Of a DNA stretch of 64,000 nt, positions 1 through 12,530 are shown one piece after another (position 1 is the stretch's first letter; each line of letters starts with the position of its first letter). The stretch lies in the NCBI GenBank assembly GCA_022113835.1, contig JAILWY010000027.1:808501-872500 (forward strand). The letters run 5' to 3'. The notes under the pieces are model-generated. The model was not told the DNA's origin, ran no database searches, and worked only from the letters and a program-made list of their open reading frames with translations. A program made the position numbers and the translations under genes. The DNA is from Atopsyche davidsoni (Eukaryota; Arthropoda; Insecta; Trichoptera; Hydrobiosidae).

Positions 1-129
1 GAGACCCAGACATTGGGCAGGAGTCAAAACGAAATAGTGATCGACATATTTGTGGACACCGCGAAGTTCGCCGTCGACGAGTTGATCGATAGAATCAAAA
101 ATAATTTGTTTAATCTGAGCGACCGATAA
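1..129 (+). CDS. 3' end of an unidentified protein-coding gene (partial, terminal exon)
   Basis: The window opens inside an open reading frame in frame 1 that runs 42 codons to a TAA at 127-129. GC and codon use differ clearly from the AT-rich DNA that follows. The residues look like folded protein: a hydrophobic stretch (EIVIDIFVDTAKFAVDEL) followed by a basic, amphipathic C-terminus (IDRIKNNLFNLSDR). No cysteine cluster, membrane segment or catalytic motif is visible, and I do not recognise the family. A canonical AATAAA lies 81 bp after the stop, which supports a real 3' end on the + strand. The exon's 5' border lies outside the window, so the splice phase is unknown. Coding status is fairly sure; function is unknown. 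Confidence 0.7.
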   Translation, partial: ETQTLGRSQNEIVIDIFVDTAKFAVDELIDRIKNNLFNLSDR

Positions 130-210
130 AAATATATATATGCCTCTTGGTGTGTTATATTTTTGAAAACCTCTTTGTAGTCAAAACACAAGAAATTTAT
201 ATGATGTTAA

Positions 211-216
211 AATAAA
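211..216 (+). terminator. Poly(A) signal AATAAA of the gene at the left edge
   Basis: This AATAAA sits 81 bp downstream of the TAA at 127-129. A T/G-containing stretch follows within about 30 bp (around 226-245), as expected for a downstream element. It implies a 3' UTR of roughly 100 bp. AATAAA also occurs by chance in DNA this AT-rich; position is the main support. Confidence 0.55.
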
Positions 217-2555
217 CAACTCATATGTGATTAATTTTATTGTAAACACTAGAAAATATAACTTTAGAATTTTATTAATTGATATTTTATAAATAATAAA
301 AACATGATGAAATGTGTGTATCGTGGTGATTATTATTGAATGAAATACATTAATAAAATATATTTATATATTAAAACAGCATTTTTTACTTCTGGCTTCT
401 TTTATAATAATAATTATATTGATTTGATGCATTTACAAGAGCCAATCAGTCTCGCATATACATATATATATTTTCAATCTGTTAATTTATGTTGAATAAA
501 TTAATGATAAACCGGATCACTGCTATTTGCAAACATCAACGTGGATATAAGCTACTTGCTTCAATTTATTCTTTCAACACTGCAAAACTTGATGTAGGAT
601 AACGGTCTGATCATCGTTTGATTATATTGTGTACGTACAGTATCAAATATACCGTTATATAAAAAAGTATATAAAGGGACAAGATCACACAATAAGTAAT
701 GTCTTCTAGGCCAGTGATCTCTTCCTTGGGATTCAACATAATTGTATATTCATATAACAGATAATTTGATGACGTCATTTCACAGAGCTGGGTATTCATT
801 ATTCATTATAATAGATACACTTCAGTCGTTTCCTATTTAATTAAAATTTCTTAATATACAGTGTTTAAACCGCTTTGTATGATGCCTAAGGCAGTTTTAA
901 CATCTTGGTAGTACCCAGCCGTAAAGAAAAATAACATTCATGCATACGGACAATGAAATCTTATTTCAATTTAATCCTTCACCTCTTATTTAATTTTTTT
1001 TTTAATCAGTAGTACCTTGAATATTATATGCTTTATGAATTTTTCATGTAAACGTTAAAATTTATTTTTGAATATTGTTATAAACAAACTACAAATTTTA
1101 AGCGATAGAAACATTAAATTTACGCTACAATTAATTATCTAACTTTTATCACACGTGTATGTTATTAAACATCTCATATTTAAATATATTATTACGAATT
1201 TACTTAACAGATGTACATAAAAATGGATATATAACATTTAATTATCTAAATACATTAATCTTGTCTATGCGAACCTAAAAAAGCTATTGATCATTTCAAA
1301 TCAAATTGATTTGATGAAGTGACATTAAAATTTAATATTAAAAAAATCACATTGGACAAAAACACAAAGTATATATTTTTATTTTTTATTTGAATACTGT
1401 AAAAAATACTTGAGAACTAATTTACATAAATATTCATATTACATTAAAATATGTAAAAAATAGTTTTGTTTCTAAATCATTGACTTTTTTAAATTTCAAT
1501 TCAATATAAAAAATTATATAGTTTTCTTGTATCTATTTGTATATTTATGATATTTTCTGGACATTTTACCACATATATTGCGTTTTAAAACATTTGTTTT
1601 TATGTTTATTGCGTTTATTTTTTTAAAACGTTTTGCATTGCATTTTGTTTTTTTTAAGTTCTGAATATCGATTGGTTAAAATAATTTTTAATATAAGATA
1701 GTAGTAATGAAATATTATAAAATAATGATTTACGTGGATAATTTTCCAGTTTCAGATGATATGCACCACGAGTTTTAAAACAGACTGTATATCTCGCTAA
1801 TGATATTATTACTTCAGTGAGTATTATAACGTACCTGTTATTTTTAAATGTTATGAGATACAATCTGACACATTTTCTATGTTCTGGAAAACAATATCCA
1901 TAATTGATAATGTTATAAACGAATGAATTCAATTCATCTCAAGTACTCATACAGCGTACTAATTTACCTGACAGTTTAATAGCCGGATAATTTAAACTGC
2001 TATTAAATTTCCGGAAAAAAACAGCCATCTTATGTACCGCATATATTTTACCAGAAAATAATATTTTACATAAATATATCTCAATATTTATAATCAAAAC
2101 AGTTAGCTGTAAACAAGCTGAATCGTTCAAGAGACGATTGATATTATTATTAAAACAATGAGATCTCTTTCGCTTTATAGAAGCAACGTCATTCTGGTTT
2201 TTCAGATATCAGTCATCGACTCTTAAAAAAGACTTATTGCTTTATGAAATACGTAAAACAAACTTTTTGTTCAGATGTTGAACACACAACATACGACTGT
2301 GCATAATACTACAAAAATCCCGTTTATTTTTATTTGTCGTTTTTCAGTTACTTTTTCTTCATTGTTTTCATGTTTTGCCTATTATAATGTTATCTTCAGA
2401 TCTGGGCTTAATATTTACTCACCGCACTAATTGAACAGAGTCTCACCTTCTGGGATAGCTGTGAATGCATCATTTCTCAGATTATTCATTATCACGCACG
2501 TGGAACAGATATCATGTCTGCGGTGTGATTTTATAACAGTGGATCAAATTAGATT
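217..2555. other. AT-rich intergenic DNA, no recognisable gene
   Basis: Very AT-rich sequence with homopolymer runs and many stops in all frames. The minus-strand ORFs at 611-799, 1654-1932 and 1939-2130 have random-looking composition rich in I, Y, N, K and L, and no motif. I see no repeat family member or RNA gene here. Confidence 0.6.
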
Positions 2556-2630
2556 TACCTTTTCTGAGAGTTTATTTAAATCAATTCAATGTGTGAAAAA
2601 AATGTACTTAATCATATTATTACAAAGAAA
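2556..2630 (+). repeat. 3'-tail fragment of the tRNA-derived SINE family
   Basis: The stretch reads TTTTCTGAGAGTTT, then an AAATCAATTCAATGTGTG segment, then the run of A's and a (T)ACTTAATCATATTA end. This matches the tail of the SINE copies at 6.3 and 30.6 kb. The tRNA-like head is absent, so it is a truncated copy. Confidence 0.6.
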
Positions 2631-3454
2631 ACCTGAACAGGTAAAAATTACGCACGAACCGTGATGTTCTGTTTTCACAAAAATTATAAATATTTATATT
2701 AGATTTACTTCGTTCGTAGGTGTTGGGCTGCGTTATATGTTTCGACGTTGCGGTCCCAGTATTGGTAACATCTTCATCTTCTAAGTCCCTGAAAACGGGT
2801 CCATTTTCAAGACCGAAACGATGGAAGTATCAAAACACTTCAAAATAAGGACATGCGGTCCATGGGTCCATGGGTCCATGGGGTCCATGCAGGTTTTCTG
2901 CTTTCATGATTTGTACACAACTGACGTAGATGGTCCGCACGCCACTAATCTGCACCCCTGCATGGAGGCACAAGATGGCGGAAGTGACATTGACGCGCGG
3001 ATCTGCTTACTTGCGGCTTATGATGTGCAATGGCGGCGAAACAAACGAACCGACGCTTACGCCTCCATAATTAAAACTAATTTCATTTAAGCAAATGTTT
3101 TTGTTCAATTGCAAAGTTAGATTTTTTGTAATATACTGGAATGTTTTGGGAATATTTATAGGCTTAATTTTTTTCCATTATCCACCTTTTATTATAGCAA
3201 AGTATTCCCTGAACAAAACTTCTGCAAATCATCGACCCAACGCATCTTAGGACATTTACTTAGCTTTCAAGGGGTGGGACCGCCTCTAAATTACTCCACG
3301 GGGCCGGAAACAATATGATAATACATCATATCGGCCATTAGTCCGGCGGACCCCACTTTCAGAACCTGTGCGCAAATAATTATTATAATCTCCATACAGT
3401 CGCGCTTCAGTGCACTTAGTGTCTATTTTCACAAACCGTCCCTCCCTAAGGGGA
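2631..3454. other. Intergenic DNA with a short tandem repeat and two GC-richer islets
   Basis: At 2857-2889 there are four consecutive copies of GGTCCATG or a one-base variant of it. GC-richer stretches lie at about 2925-3060 and 3230-3410. The + strand ORF at 2821-3090 runs through the tandem repeat and has no recognisable domain, so I do not call it a gene. Confidence 0.5.
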
Positions 3455-3456
3455 TA

Positions 3457-3844
3457 CAGTAATACCCCGCTTTACGCGAGGGATACGTTCCGGGAAAAAA
3501 CGCGTTAAGTGAAATTCGCGTATATCGGGGTTTACGATTAAACATAGTATACATATAGAGTCAAAACTTAATACAAAAAAATACGAATCATTTGAATCAA
3601 TCACTTTAATTCTAAGAACGCTTTATGCAGTATAACATGTTATTTTTACTGAAAAATACATCTATTGTCTTTTGAGTAGCGTTTCTTTTACGTTCTTGTA
3701 AAATACGTTCATAACACCCAACGCTGTTTTTAATTGTTAAGAGAAGTCAATGACTACATTATGTTCATACACATTCTTAAAATAAGAAATTCGCGTTATA
3801 GTGAAACCGCGCATAACGGGGTCGCGTAAAGCGGGGTATTACTG
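3457..3844. mobile_element. pogo/Tigger-like MITE, 388 bp, TA target duplication
   Basis: The element starts CAGTAATACCCCGCTTTACG and ends in the exact reverse complement. The terminal inverted repeats are 23 bp and perfect (3457-3479 and 3822-3844). TA dinucleotides flank it directly (3455-3456, 3845-3846). Just inside the termini are further imperfect inverted blocks containing CGCGTTA/GTGAAA motifs. Termini of the form CAGTA-TACC-CGC-TTA-GCG with TA duplications are known from pogo/Tigger-type Tc1/mariner elements. There is no transposase ORF, so it is non-autonomous. The superfamily is inferred from the ends only. Confidence 0.85.
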
Positions 3845-3846
3845 TA

Positions 3847-6129
3847 TTTGGTCTATTGTGATTAGAAGAATTATATATCAGTAGATAAGAAGGGGTAAAG
3901 AATTGTGGATTTATTGCGTGGTATCAACTACACTTAATGTGTGTGCTAGACATAGACTTAATGAAAAAAAAAAAATTTATACGTATTTACTTTTAAAATA
4001 CGTATTTTATATACAAATTATATCAAGATGATTACACGAACATATTTAACAAAATATTTTACAAAAAAACAAGGAGTATTTTCTTAATATTTCAGTGGTA
4101 TTTTCAGCACGTCTCGGCCGACATCATATTATACAAAATGAGGCTCTCGCGGTGGATCGTGCCCCTCCCCCCCTCCCCCCCCGCTGCACTCCGCGTGCAC
4201 TGGGCAAGCGGGGTGCGGGGGTGCGTGCGTGACTCCCAGCGTTTTACTGGGGCGCCCGCCGACAGCGCGGTTGATTCGATTTTAAGTGAATTCGTGAACA
4301 GAATGAAAGTGCATGCTTTTAATGAATTTTTTCTAGTTTATATTCCTCAGCGCACCACCATCTGAATAGTTTTGTGACGTGACATGACGTGTTGTTGTTC
4401 CACTGAACAGGAGCAAGCTTTCATGTTATCATATAAAATTTAGCATAAAATATAATTTTGATAAAAATATATCAATTTATTTGAAGATTATTAAATAAAT
4501 AGGTCTTAGGCATTGGTTGCTGTTTTTATTAAAAATGTAGTTTTTTTTTTTTTAAATTTCAGTTCAAATTTTTATGTCAAACACACGAAGGTTGTCCAAG
4601 GAAACGAATTTTCAAAAAAAAAAAAACATTTACATGAGATTTAAGTGCAAAAAAAATATTTAAAAATAAAATTGTCTGCGACATTGCGTATAAAAATAAT
4701 ATTAATATGTTTTTCTTGTAAATAAGAAGTTAATTTCGGAGCCGGTTGCAATTGGTTTTTAAATTTTTGCTTATCTGCCTATGTTTTGCGACTTGCAAAC
4801 TTGCATGTTTATAAACTTTTTACTCTTATATTATTTGAGTTTGGATATCGCCAACAAATAATATCGCTCTTGGTTATTATATAAATGAGACACCCGTTAA
4901 TGGAGTTGGAGAATTCTGATGCAAAACTGAAAAAAACAAATCACCCTTCACTTATACTCCATTCGTATTCAAAGTTCACTCTTCGATACTTGCACCATGA
5001 CTTTGTAAGTTCGATTCGCCCTTTTTGGGTCTCGGCCAGATGTCTGTATATCTAAGCTACATTTTTTCTATTTGGATTATTTTTTATTCTTCATATGACA
5101 TAATTACCGAAATGATTTATTCATAATTTATGTAGTTATGTAAATACGTAGTAATATCCAAGATAAGAGTTGGTTTCTGTATATTCGAGCAGATTATATT
5201 ATTTTGGGAATTGTTGATACAGGCATAAGGTCATAAAACAAAACATGGATTACCATAACTTATATTTTTTATCTCCTCTTAGATACTTTTATTACCTTTT
5301 ACCAATTTTGTTCTGCTACTGAAATGTATTTCAGCCACTGTATATTTGCGTACTTAGAATAACATTTTTTTACTAATACTAATTAATAACATTTATAAAA
5401 TTATTGTAAATGCTATATGGTAATAAATAATATCGACAATAATATACTACATCATTACGAGAAGCAGTGGCTCGTATTATTATTCATAATATAAGTGGTT
5501 TTCCGTACATTCTTTGAAGAAAAAAATATTCTACGCTTTGTATGCAATTATTATCAATACGTATAATGTAAGTTTTTTTAATATGTTTATTTCATATTCT
5601 CAGAATGATATTGATCGATCGTATTTATGAAATGAAAATTGCAGCCACAAGTGTAAACTATCCTCGGCATGATCGTACATCGCGATATAAGAGCCCGAGT
5701 AGCCCGTGATAAAGTGGTGTTGACACACCGCACAGTACTCCACTTGTGGTCTGATTTATGGTGAGAATGCCAGGGAGTCTGGCCGCGGAATCTGTTGTGA
5801 TAATATTATTGAGCCTGCTGGGATGAATCTGCCAGCCCGGATAATGCACCTCTGTTAGCCCGGAGCGCATAAACAGCGCATTGCTTTATGCGGGAGTTAA
5901 CACAGATGCATCTATTACATCTACTTTCATTTCCTCTCGCATTGTGGTTATTTGATTTTACCGAGCTTATTTGAATGGTAATTAAATAGCACTAAAATGA
6001 AAACTAAACACATTAGCAAACATGGTTATTTCAACGTATAATATAATTGTATTTTTGTAAAGTTCATGATGCATAAACAGAATATTGCTTTAGCAGAAGT
6101 TAATACAAATTAATCTATCAATACTATTT
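3847..6129. other. AT-rich intergenic DNA with two GC-rich islets
   Basis: One islet at about 4130-4280 contains C-runs. A second at about 5650-5900 includes GATAATGCACCTCTGTTAGC-type mixed sequence with no stable ORF. The short ORFs at 4138-4365 (+) and 5658-5870 (-) coincide with these islets and lack motifs; long open frames are expected by chance in GC-richer DNA. The islets could be conserved non-coding elements, which needs a cross-species alignment. Confidence 0.45.
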
Positions 6130-6405
6130 CCGTATCTATTTTGTGGATTGAACGTCAATCAAGTGCGTTTTAATTACATATTTAGGCATATTTTTGGGCA
6201 CATTGGTTCGTGTGTAGATTATGATTGTTAAAAATTCTCGATTAACAGAGGTGACTCGTTAGTACAAGGGTCAGTACACCGGCCATGTAAGCTTAAAGAT
6301 CTAGGTTCAAAGCCTACACAAGTCACGATGATATTTTTCTGAGAGTTTCTTTGAATCATTTTCAATAAGTGAAAAAATATGCCTAATCATATTAATAAAT
6401 ACTAC
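6130..6405 (+). repeat. tRNA-derived SINE, nearly full-length copy
   Basis: Order of parts: a 5' unit (GTGGATTGAACGTCAAT, then CATTGGTTCGTGTGTAGATT and ATGATTGTTAAAAATTCTCG), a tRNA-like head (GTGACTCGTTAGTACAAGGG with the A-box region, GGTTCAAAGCC at about 6304-6314 as B-box, AAGTCACGATGATA), and an AT-rich tail (TTCTGAGAGTTTCTTTGAATC to CCTAATCATATTAATAAAT). The same order is found in reverse at 30.6 kb, including the 5' unit, so this is a defined repeat and not chance. The better-preserved copy at 22.1 kb shows GTGGCT pairing with AGTCAC like an acceptor stem. The head may derive from tRNA-Thr (CCGGCCATGTAA-like anticodon arm), which is a weak inference. Confidence 0.8.
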
Positions 6406-8773
6406 TTCAATTTTCACTTGCACAGTGTTTATTTGATTTTATAAGTATGTCATTTGTATATTCAATGAAACTGAAATAGGCGTGACGTTACTTTGGTATT
6501 CACTTTCCAGAATTGGGATTGAATTAGAGACCCCTCGATCAAGAGTCAACGGTTCAGTCAGTTCAGCCAATCATATGAGAAAGATTATAACTTAACACAT
6601 GTTCACTAACAAAATTAGCTGTTATCCTCAGAACTAACTTTCAGCACTTAAAATCGAGCCTTTGATGAAGTTCCAGACATGTTACAGACTGAAGCATTAG
6701 TGAAAGGGCGAAGAACTATCTCTAGAGCCGGGATGATCCGGATTAGATCGCGGGACCCTCCGGCGAGAGGTCCGACGCCGCACCTTTCAATCCAAACAAA
6801 CACTAAGTTACTTCGTAAATATCATTATTTACTTTGAAAGTTATTTTCGAGACAGTTACTACAACTCTATGACATGACCTAATATTTTTTCAGCTTTTAA
6901 TACTTTAAGTGCAAAGCGAATAACGCTGTAACTTAGACATTATATTTTAGAGGTATCGATTCATACACTAAACGACGAGAAAAATTGACGGTTTTTTTAG
7001 CGATTCAAGTGGGATTTGAATATATACCAAGAAATATCTACTATAATAATAGCCATTGTGTGTTTATTTGTATGTTTGTATGTATGTTTCATTTTTCCGT
7101 TCTGTATAGAATATCTTAAAAGATACAACGCTGATTTTTTGCACATAAGTTAAGTAAATTTTTCCGCAGCTATGTGCCGAATTTCAAGACGATAGGATAA
7201 TATTTTCATTCATAAACTTTAAAATATGCTTTAGCTAAACTTTAATTATATAATTCACTTCTTCGCCGCGAGATGTCGTTAACCGCGAGAATTTAGACGC
7301 ATCGTTCATCAAATTCGTCATTTTGTGACGGGCTACATTACTAGTGTTGTTATAATATGGGTAAAAAACGGGTAAAGAATTATCATATATTTATACAAAT
7401 CGATTGCGCTTACAATTTATTCTTAACAATTAATTCTAATAGCTTGCTTGCCGACCGAGAGCCTCTGAGTCCGCGGTTCAAACCCGGGAGGAGCAATTAC
7501 ATTATTTAGTCTTTTATTGTATTATGTTATAAATTAAATATAAACATAAGTATAAAACAATACCAGTAGAACTTTTTTGAACGTTAGTTTACGTTGTTTT
7601 TCATGAAAATATAATGTTTTTTGTAAATTGAGATCTATTTTTGAAAGCATGCCACAATAGCTACTGCGTTATTCCGGTCGATGTACACATCGAATACTCT
7701 TGTACTGAGGCCGGAGCAGTTTTTGTGGGACACGTGACGTGCCGGAGCGCCCTATGTGGGGCAGGATTATGAAGAGGCCTTTGTGTCGACTTCAGAGTGG
7801 CTTGATTTATACACAAAGTACTGGTCCGTGACGTAATCCGTGCCTTACATTCGACGCGCTTGCCTCTTAAGATTTATTATAACGATAGCAAACTTTACAT
7901 AAATCTTTACCGATAATATTTACTAACTGAAACTAGATTGTTTGCTTAACTGAACAAATAATTTTATTCACTATACTTAACTTTAACAATTTTGATGGAT
8001 AATACTAGGTGAATATTTATTTACTAAAACAAATATTAAATATTGTATGGAATTAAAATTCGTATCCCACAAAAAACCATTAATACGTAAAGATTCTCAC
8101 ACAGGAACAAATAAAGTCATAAAGCTGCTACATATTTAAATTATCGTTAAAACTAAAATCACTTCCAAAAATATAAATTCAGTTGCATTGTAGATCATTA
8201 GAATCGCTTAAAGTATTATAGTTTTTTAATATAATTTTTTTCAAATCAAATTACTTTTGACAATCTTTCCCTCGCTAAAAAATTGTTAATAGTAAACCTC
8301 ATTCTGATTGAAAATCACAACCCATGACGTTGTCGAAACAAGTTGCCTCAAAAAAAAAAAAAACAACACTAAAAATATTATTTTATCAAAATAAATCCTT
8401 GTACTTACATTATCTATACACAGTGTTTAAAATATATTAGAAATATGTATATTTATTTATTTAATAAAAATATCGGCAATATTAATGTAAGTGAATCGGC
8501 AATTTTGTACATTTTAAATTTTTACGTATATCGTAGATTCCCCGCGGAACTGCCTCCAAAACATGTTTTTTCGACCCAAAAATAGATTAAGCAAAAAAAT
8601 ATACGAAACTTGTATCACAATATTTACTGAAAAATTATTTTTTTATTAATAATCAAATACTAACACAGCATTTTAAAACATAGCCTTATCATAAGTTCAT
8701 CGTGAAAAATAGTAATATATGTTTTATTAATATATTTGCTTTGTCCTAATTTTTTATTTTCTATTTTTTGCAG
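6406..8773. other. Intergenic DNA with a probable unclassified repeat and GC-richer patches
   Basis: Around 7020-7340 lies a block opening with TGTGTGTTTATTTGTATGTT-like sequence, then AAGATACAACGCTGATTTTT and a CG-richer part near 7265-7325. It resembles dispersed insect repeats with a TGTNTG-rich start, but there is no second copy here to prove it. GC-richer islets lie at 6700-6785 and 7660-7860. No coding sequence is evident. Confidence 0.4.
7441..7495 (+). repeat. tRNA-like fragment (B-box only)
   Basis: GCGGTTCAAACCCGGG forms a good RNA polymerase III B-box with a T-stem-like context, preceded by GCCGACCGAGAGCCTCTGAG. I cannot fold a complete cloverleaf, so it is more likely a SINE head or degraded tRNA pseudogene than a functional tRNA. 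Confidence 0.35.
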
Positions 8774-8818
8774 GTGAGACACACCATAACTCTGGCATTC
8801 TGATTTTTACCTGTCCAG
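8774..8818 (+). other. Candidate 45-nt microexon with strong splice consensus
   Basis: A long pyrimidine tract ends in TTTTTTGCAG (AG at 8772-8773). Forty-five nucleotides later comes CAG|GTATGTA (GT at 8819-8820). Only one frame is open through the segment (ETHHNSGILIFTCP). Both borders fit insect splice sites well, but a strong acceptor and donor this close also arise by chance in T-rich DNA. No neighbouring exon has been recognised. Confidence 0.2.
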
Positions 8819-11800
8819 GTATGTACGTAAAATTCAATTCTCACGGTATTCCAGGTGTTATAATTCGGTAAACATGTTTGCATCTTAAAATTTTAAGATT
8901 AATTTATTATATATGGTACCACAGGGCGAAATGCTTGTTATATGTCTCAAAGCTAGAAAACTGAATTTTTTAAAATAAGTATTTTTATATTTATAATATA
9001 CATGATAATGCCAACATAAAAGGTTGACGAAACCGGTTTTTAATAAAATTAAACATATGAAAAAATCCCAAAATTATTTTATTTCAAACATGTTTATATC
9101 AAATACATATAAGTTTCATTATATTTAAACGTTCCTTTTAACAATAAACAAATTTTATTATAAATTATAATATAATATAATATAAAGAAATACTAGGCTG
9201 GTTTTTTCTGCTATGAAACTCAAGGAGATTAAATGCATTGCGTATTAATACGTTTAAAAAATCTTTTTTATAACAGTTAAAAGCAGCTGTGACTTTGATT
9301 AGATGCTAATGTACATGCTTCGGGTTTGTTTTGAAAGTGGTCATCAGCGTCAAGAGTCGAGGATTCCGCGATCTTTCTTGCGTGGCATTAAAGTTTTCGT
9401 ATAAATTTGAATATAACCTTTTTCTCGTCACCGTGCAAGCATACCTTTGTAGCGAAAACCCCGAGGGATTTATAACTCCAAGTAATCTTCACATAGTTAA
9501 ACAAATTTTTGTGCTCCGGCCAAAGAAGTTCTTGCAATAATATTTACAGTATAAATTGGATTCATAAGTTATTTATAAGTTTATTTTATGTGAAGTCCAC
9601 ATATTTAGAGTAATTCGAATTTCTACTTATGCATTTCAACGAATGGAGACTTTCTTGTCCGAAAACCCCGAAATTCACTTACTGTGTCGACATCTGACCA
9701 TTAAGTTAACTTACTCACATAGACTTGAACACATGGCCCCTGGGGTGCGAGTTGGCAGCTCTATCGTAGGGAATATTGAATTAGTTCATACATTATCTAT
9801 ATGTGTAGTATATACCATTCCATTAGTAATTTCTACCCTTGTATTTTAATGCAACCCCCAAACGATGCTCCCTAATGACTCGCCGCGCTGTCCTCTGATA
9901 ATCCACCCCAGTGACTCGAGGGGGTGCGCTAAATAGCGTTTCTTAATTTTGACTATTTCCAGATCCCTTAATATATAAATAAGCAAATAGTTCCTAGTGT
10001 TGGTGTGCATGTAATTAAGCTAAATTAAATTTAATATATTCCTAGTAAAACCTTAGGGCGGGGGTTTTTAAAAAAATTAATATATTATCATAATTTAAAA
10101 CAAAGTTACACCAACAATTTAAAAACAAAAGTTTTGTAATGAATAAAAAAAGCTATAGCGGCATAGTTTACATTTATTAATAAAAAAAAACACAATGGTC
10201 ATAATTGAAAACGTATAAAAAGAACAAATGAAAACTAGGAGTAAAAACTTGAAATATAAAAACCAATCTAGACTCATTTCATACTGTACCAAAACAAAGA
10301 ATGAACAATTTCAGTCGTAGTTTCTTTTTATTCACCTTGTTTTTTCAGGAGTGCTGAGTTTTCTCGGTAAATAAAAAATGGGCTGTTACCGGGCGAGTCT
10401 CTCCTTTTTGTTTTCAACTCCCTCAAGAACAGTCACTGTAACAATATTTGCAGTACGTTTAATTTTAATCACTACTCCTGTTATTTTCTTCTTACAACTT
10501 AGGTGAGTTATTTTGTAGTTATCGTTGATGAATGAATATGACTCTAACTTTTGGTTGATATTGAAGACAGTTTGATATCTAAAAACTATATTTTATTTTT
10601 AACGTAATTTTTTTTCAATTGATTTCTCTTTTATTTTATGTGTAGTAAACGATTTCAAAATTATATTTTGAATAGATTTCCAAATAGTACAATATTTGGT
10701 ACTTATTTGCTTAACACATAGAGTCGGAGTTCGAATTATAGTTGAGCTATTAGGTGATACTTTATAAAATCAAATATATATTTTGAGCTCACGAGCTAAT
10801 AATTTTTTATTTTAAATAAATAATATTTCAGGAGTCACTTGATATAATTGTAATTTTTACAGCAGTGTAAACGCTCTAACAGACAACAGAGAGCTTTACA
10901 GTAGCTTCTTTTACCCCCTGTAATAAATCTCTTGGGATATTCCTCCTCTATATGGGCTAGTGTCACAGTGGCACTATTCCCTTGATATATTGTGTAATCT
11001 GTCACTTTTAGGGTCACTATTTTTTTGTGTTGATACCTTGGTTCTTACTGTCGTCGAGCAAACTCGCAACTCATCGCTGAAGTATGCATTATGTAGGCAC
11101 AGGTCTGATAAACTTCTACACTTGTCTCCCAAAAAAACTTTACTGATTTACAACTCGCTTGTGATCAAATCATAGGAAAAGTATGCCTGTTGGTTTGTTT
11201 TAAATAATTAAATTTTATTTTGTGTGCAAATTAATTCTTTTGTTGTAATTTTTTTCTGAAACTCGATTTCATTAAAATTAAAGGTAATATATAGAATTAC
11301 ATACATAACACTTTAAACTCTTTGATATTTAAAATAATAAATGACCCAAGAACAGATTTTGTAGCTTGATGATACCTTTTTATTATTTTTCAACAAATCA
11401 TAAAAACCTGATTCCTAATTATTGAGATAAATAAAAAAAAAATCGAACTATTCATAAGTTTGTACAAAATGAATTTATTCATTTGTTATTTTGGTTAATG
11501 ATTACTCACTACTTTTGGTTTATTGATAAATAAACTATTTTCTCCTTGAACACTGGCTCAGCATGAGTATATGTTCAGTGAAAGTGAGAAGCACTTGATG
11601 AAGAAGAACAATAAAAAAATGCTTAGTAAAGGTTTAAAAAATTAAAGAATGTAATTTTCCTGCTAAAATTTGTAGAATCATATTGTATTTTTCTTATTAA
11701 ATATTTACAAATATGTGCGATTGACAATGTATCAGTTTTCTTAAATTTGAAAATATTTGATCGAAGACATACTAATTTTGCTAAACGCCCATATTACGTT

Positions 11801-12235
11801 ACCGAATACTGATTTTTTTGTATAACTGCTTCTTACCGGTGGTCTTTAGGGCTACTAGTATCGCACCCTCATCCCCTTCCAGTCTTCCGGTTGTTGTAGT
11901 TTGCCTGACAAGCGGCGGTCATTAACCATAAACCACCCATACCCTAAATTGTTAACACAATCACCCTTAACCCAACCACTAACTTGCGACAACTTCACAG
12001 GATCTACTAAGCTTGTATATTACACAAATTATAATATGTTTAATTAGTATTTATACAAATTGCTATCGATGCTGATTAAATGAAAAAAATATGCATTTAT
12101 TATCCATTCGTGTTTATAACATATTTTAACGTAATATTAAGATACATATTCCTAAAATCCATTCAACTCTTGATTACTTTAGCAAACAAAAATTAAGTAT
12201 ACGTACCTTGCAATATTGTGATGTCACGGTATTAA
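8819..12235. other. AT-rich intergenic DNA
   Basis: Contains a short repeat segment at 9008-9060 that matches one near 16.06-16.11 kb (listed separately). Small ORFs at 9331-9540, 9643-9849 and 10960-11175 (+) and 10835-11017 (-) have no motif or splice support. The last is the most protein-like (KVTDYTIYQGNSATVTLAHI) but I cannot assign it. GC-richer DNA lies at 9850-9920 and 11835-12000. Confidence 0.4.
9008..9060 (-). repeat. Dispersed repeat end containing GACGAAACCGGTTT
   Basis: Reverse complement of this segment gives AAACCGGTTTCGTCAACCTT followed by TTATGTTGGCATTATCATG. The segment at 16055-16105 reads GACCGGTTTCGCCAACCTTT followed by CTTATTGGCATTATGAATATG on the + strand. The two are clearly related and in opposite orientation. 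They are probably ends of the same dispersed element; its class is not visible. Confidence 0.5.
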
Positions 12236-12530
12236 TATATTGGGGCGTGACAGCACGCAGTATAGGCGACATGTTTACTTTTAGAGAATGACACACATTT
12301 TACTAGATTTTATAAAGCAGATATCACTTTGATTAAAATAAAGCCTTTAATTTGATAGAAATAACTGTATTAAAGGTCTTTGAGTCACCCTGCATAGTAA
12401 AAGTATGAATTTTGACGTCACAATAGCCATGCTTACTTTTAAGAATGACTACAAATTTATTGGATTTTGGGAGACAGGTTTAAAAGTCTGTAACATGTTT
12501 GGAATCACCATGTATAAAATAAACGTGGAT
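12236..12530. repeat. Degenerate two-copy tandem repeat, period about 160 bp
   Basis: ACATGTTTACTTTTAGAGAA with the following TGACACACATTTTACTAGAT (from about 12269) recurs as CCATGCTTACTTTTAAGAAT plus GACTACAAATTTATTGGATT (from about 12428). Each is followed by a GAGTCACC/GAATCACC block. Copies are well diverged. Confidence 0.4.

Noticed and set aside
4138..4365. GC-rich + strand ORF as a gene
   Set aside because: C-runs and proline-rich low complexity, no borders and no homologous motif.
10835..11017. - strand ORF with protein-like residues
   Set aside because: No flanking splice sites, no known domain, and another frame is equally open; left unassigned.
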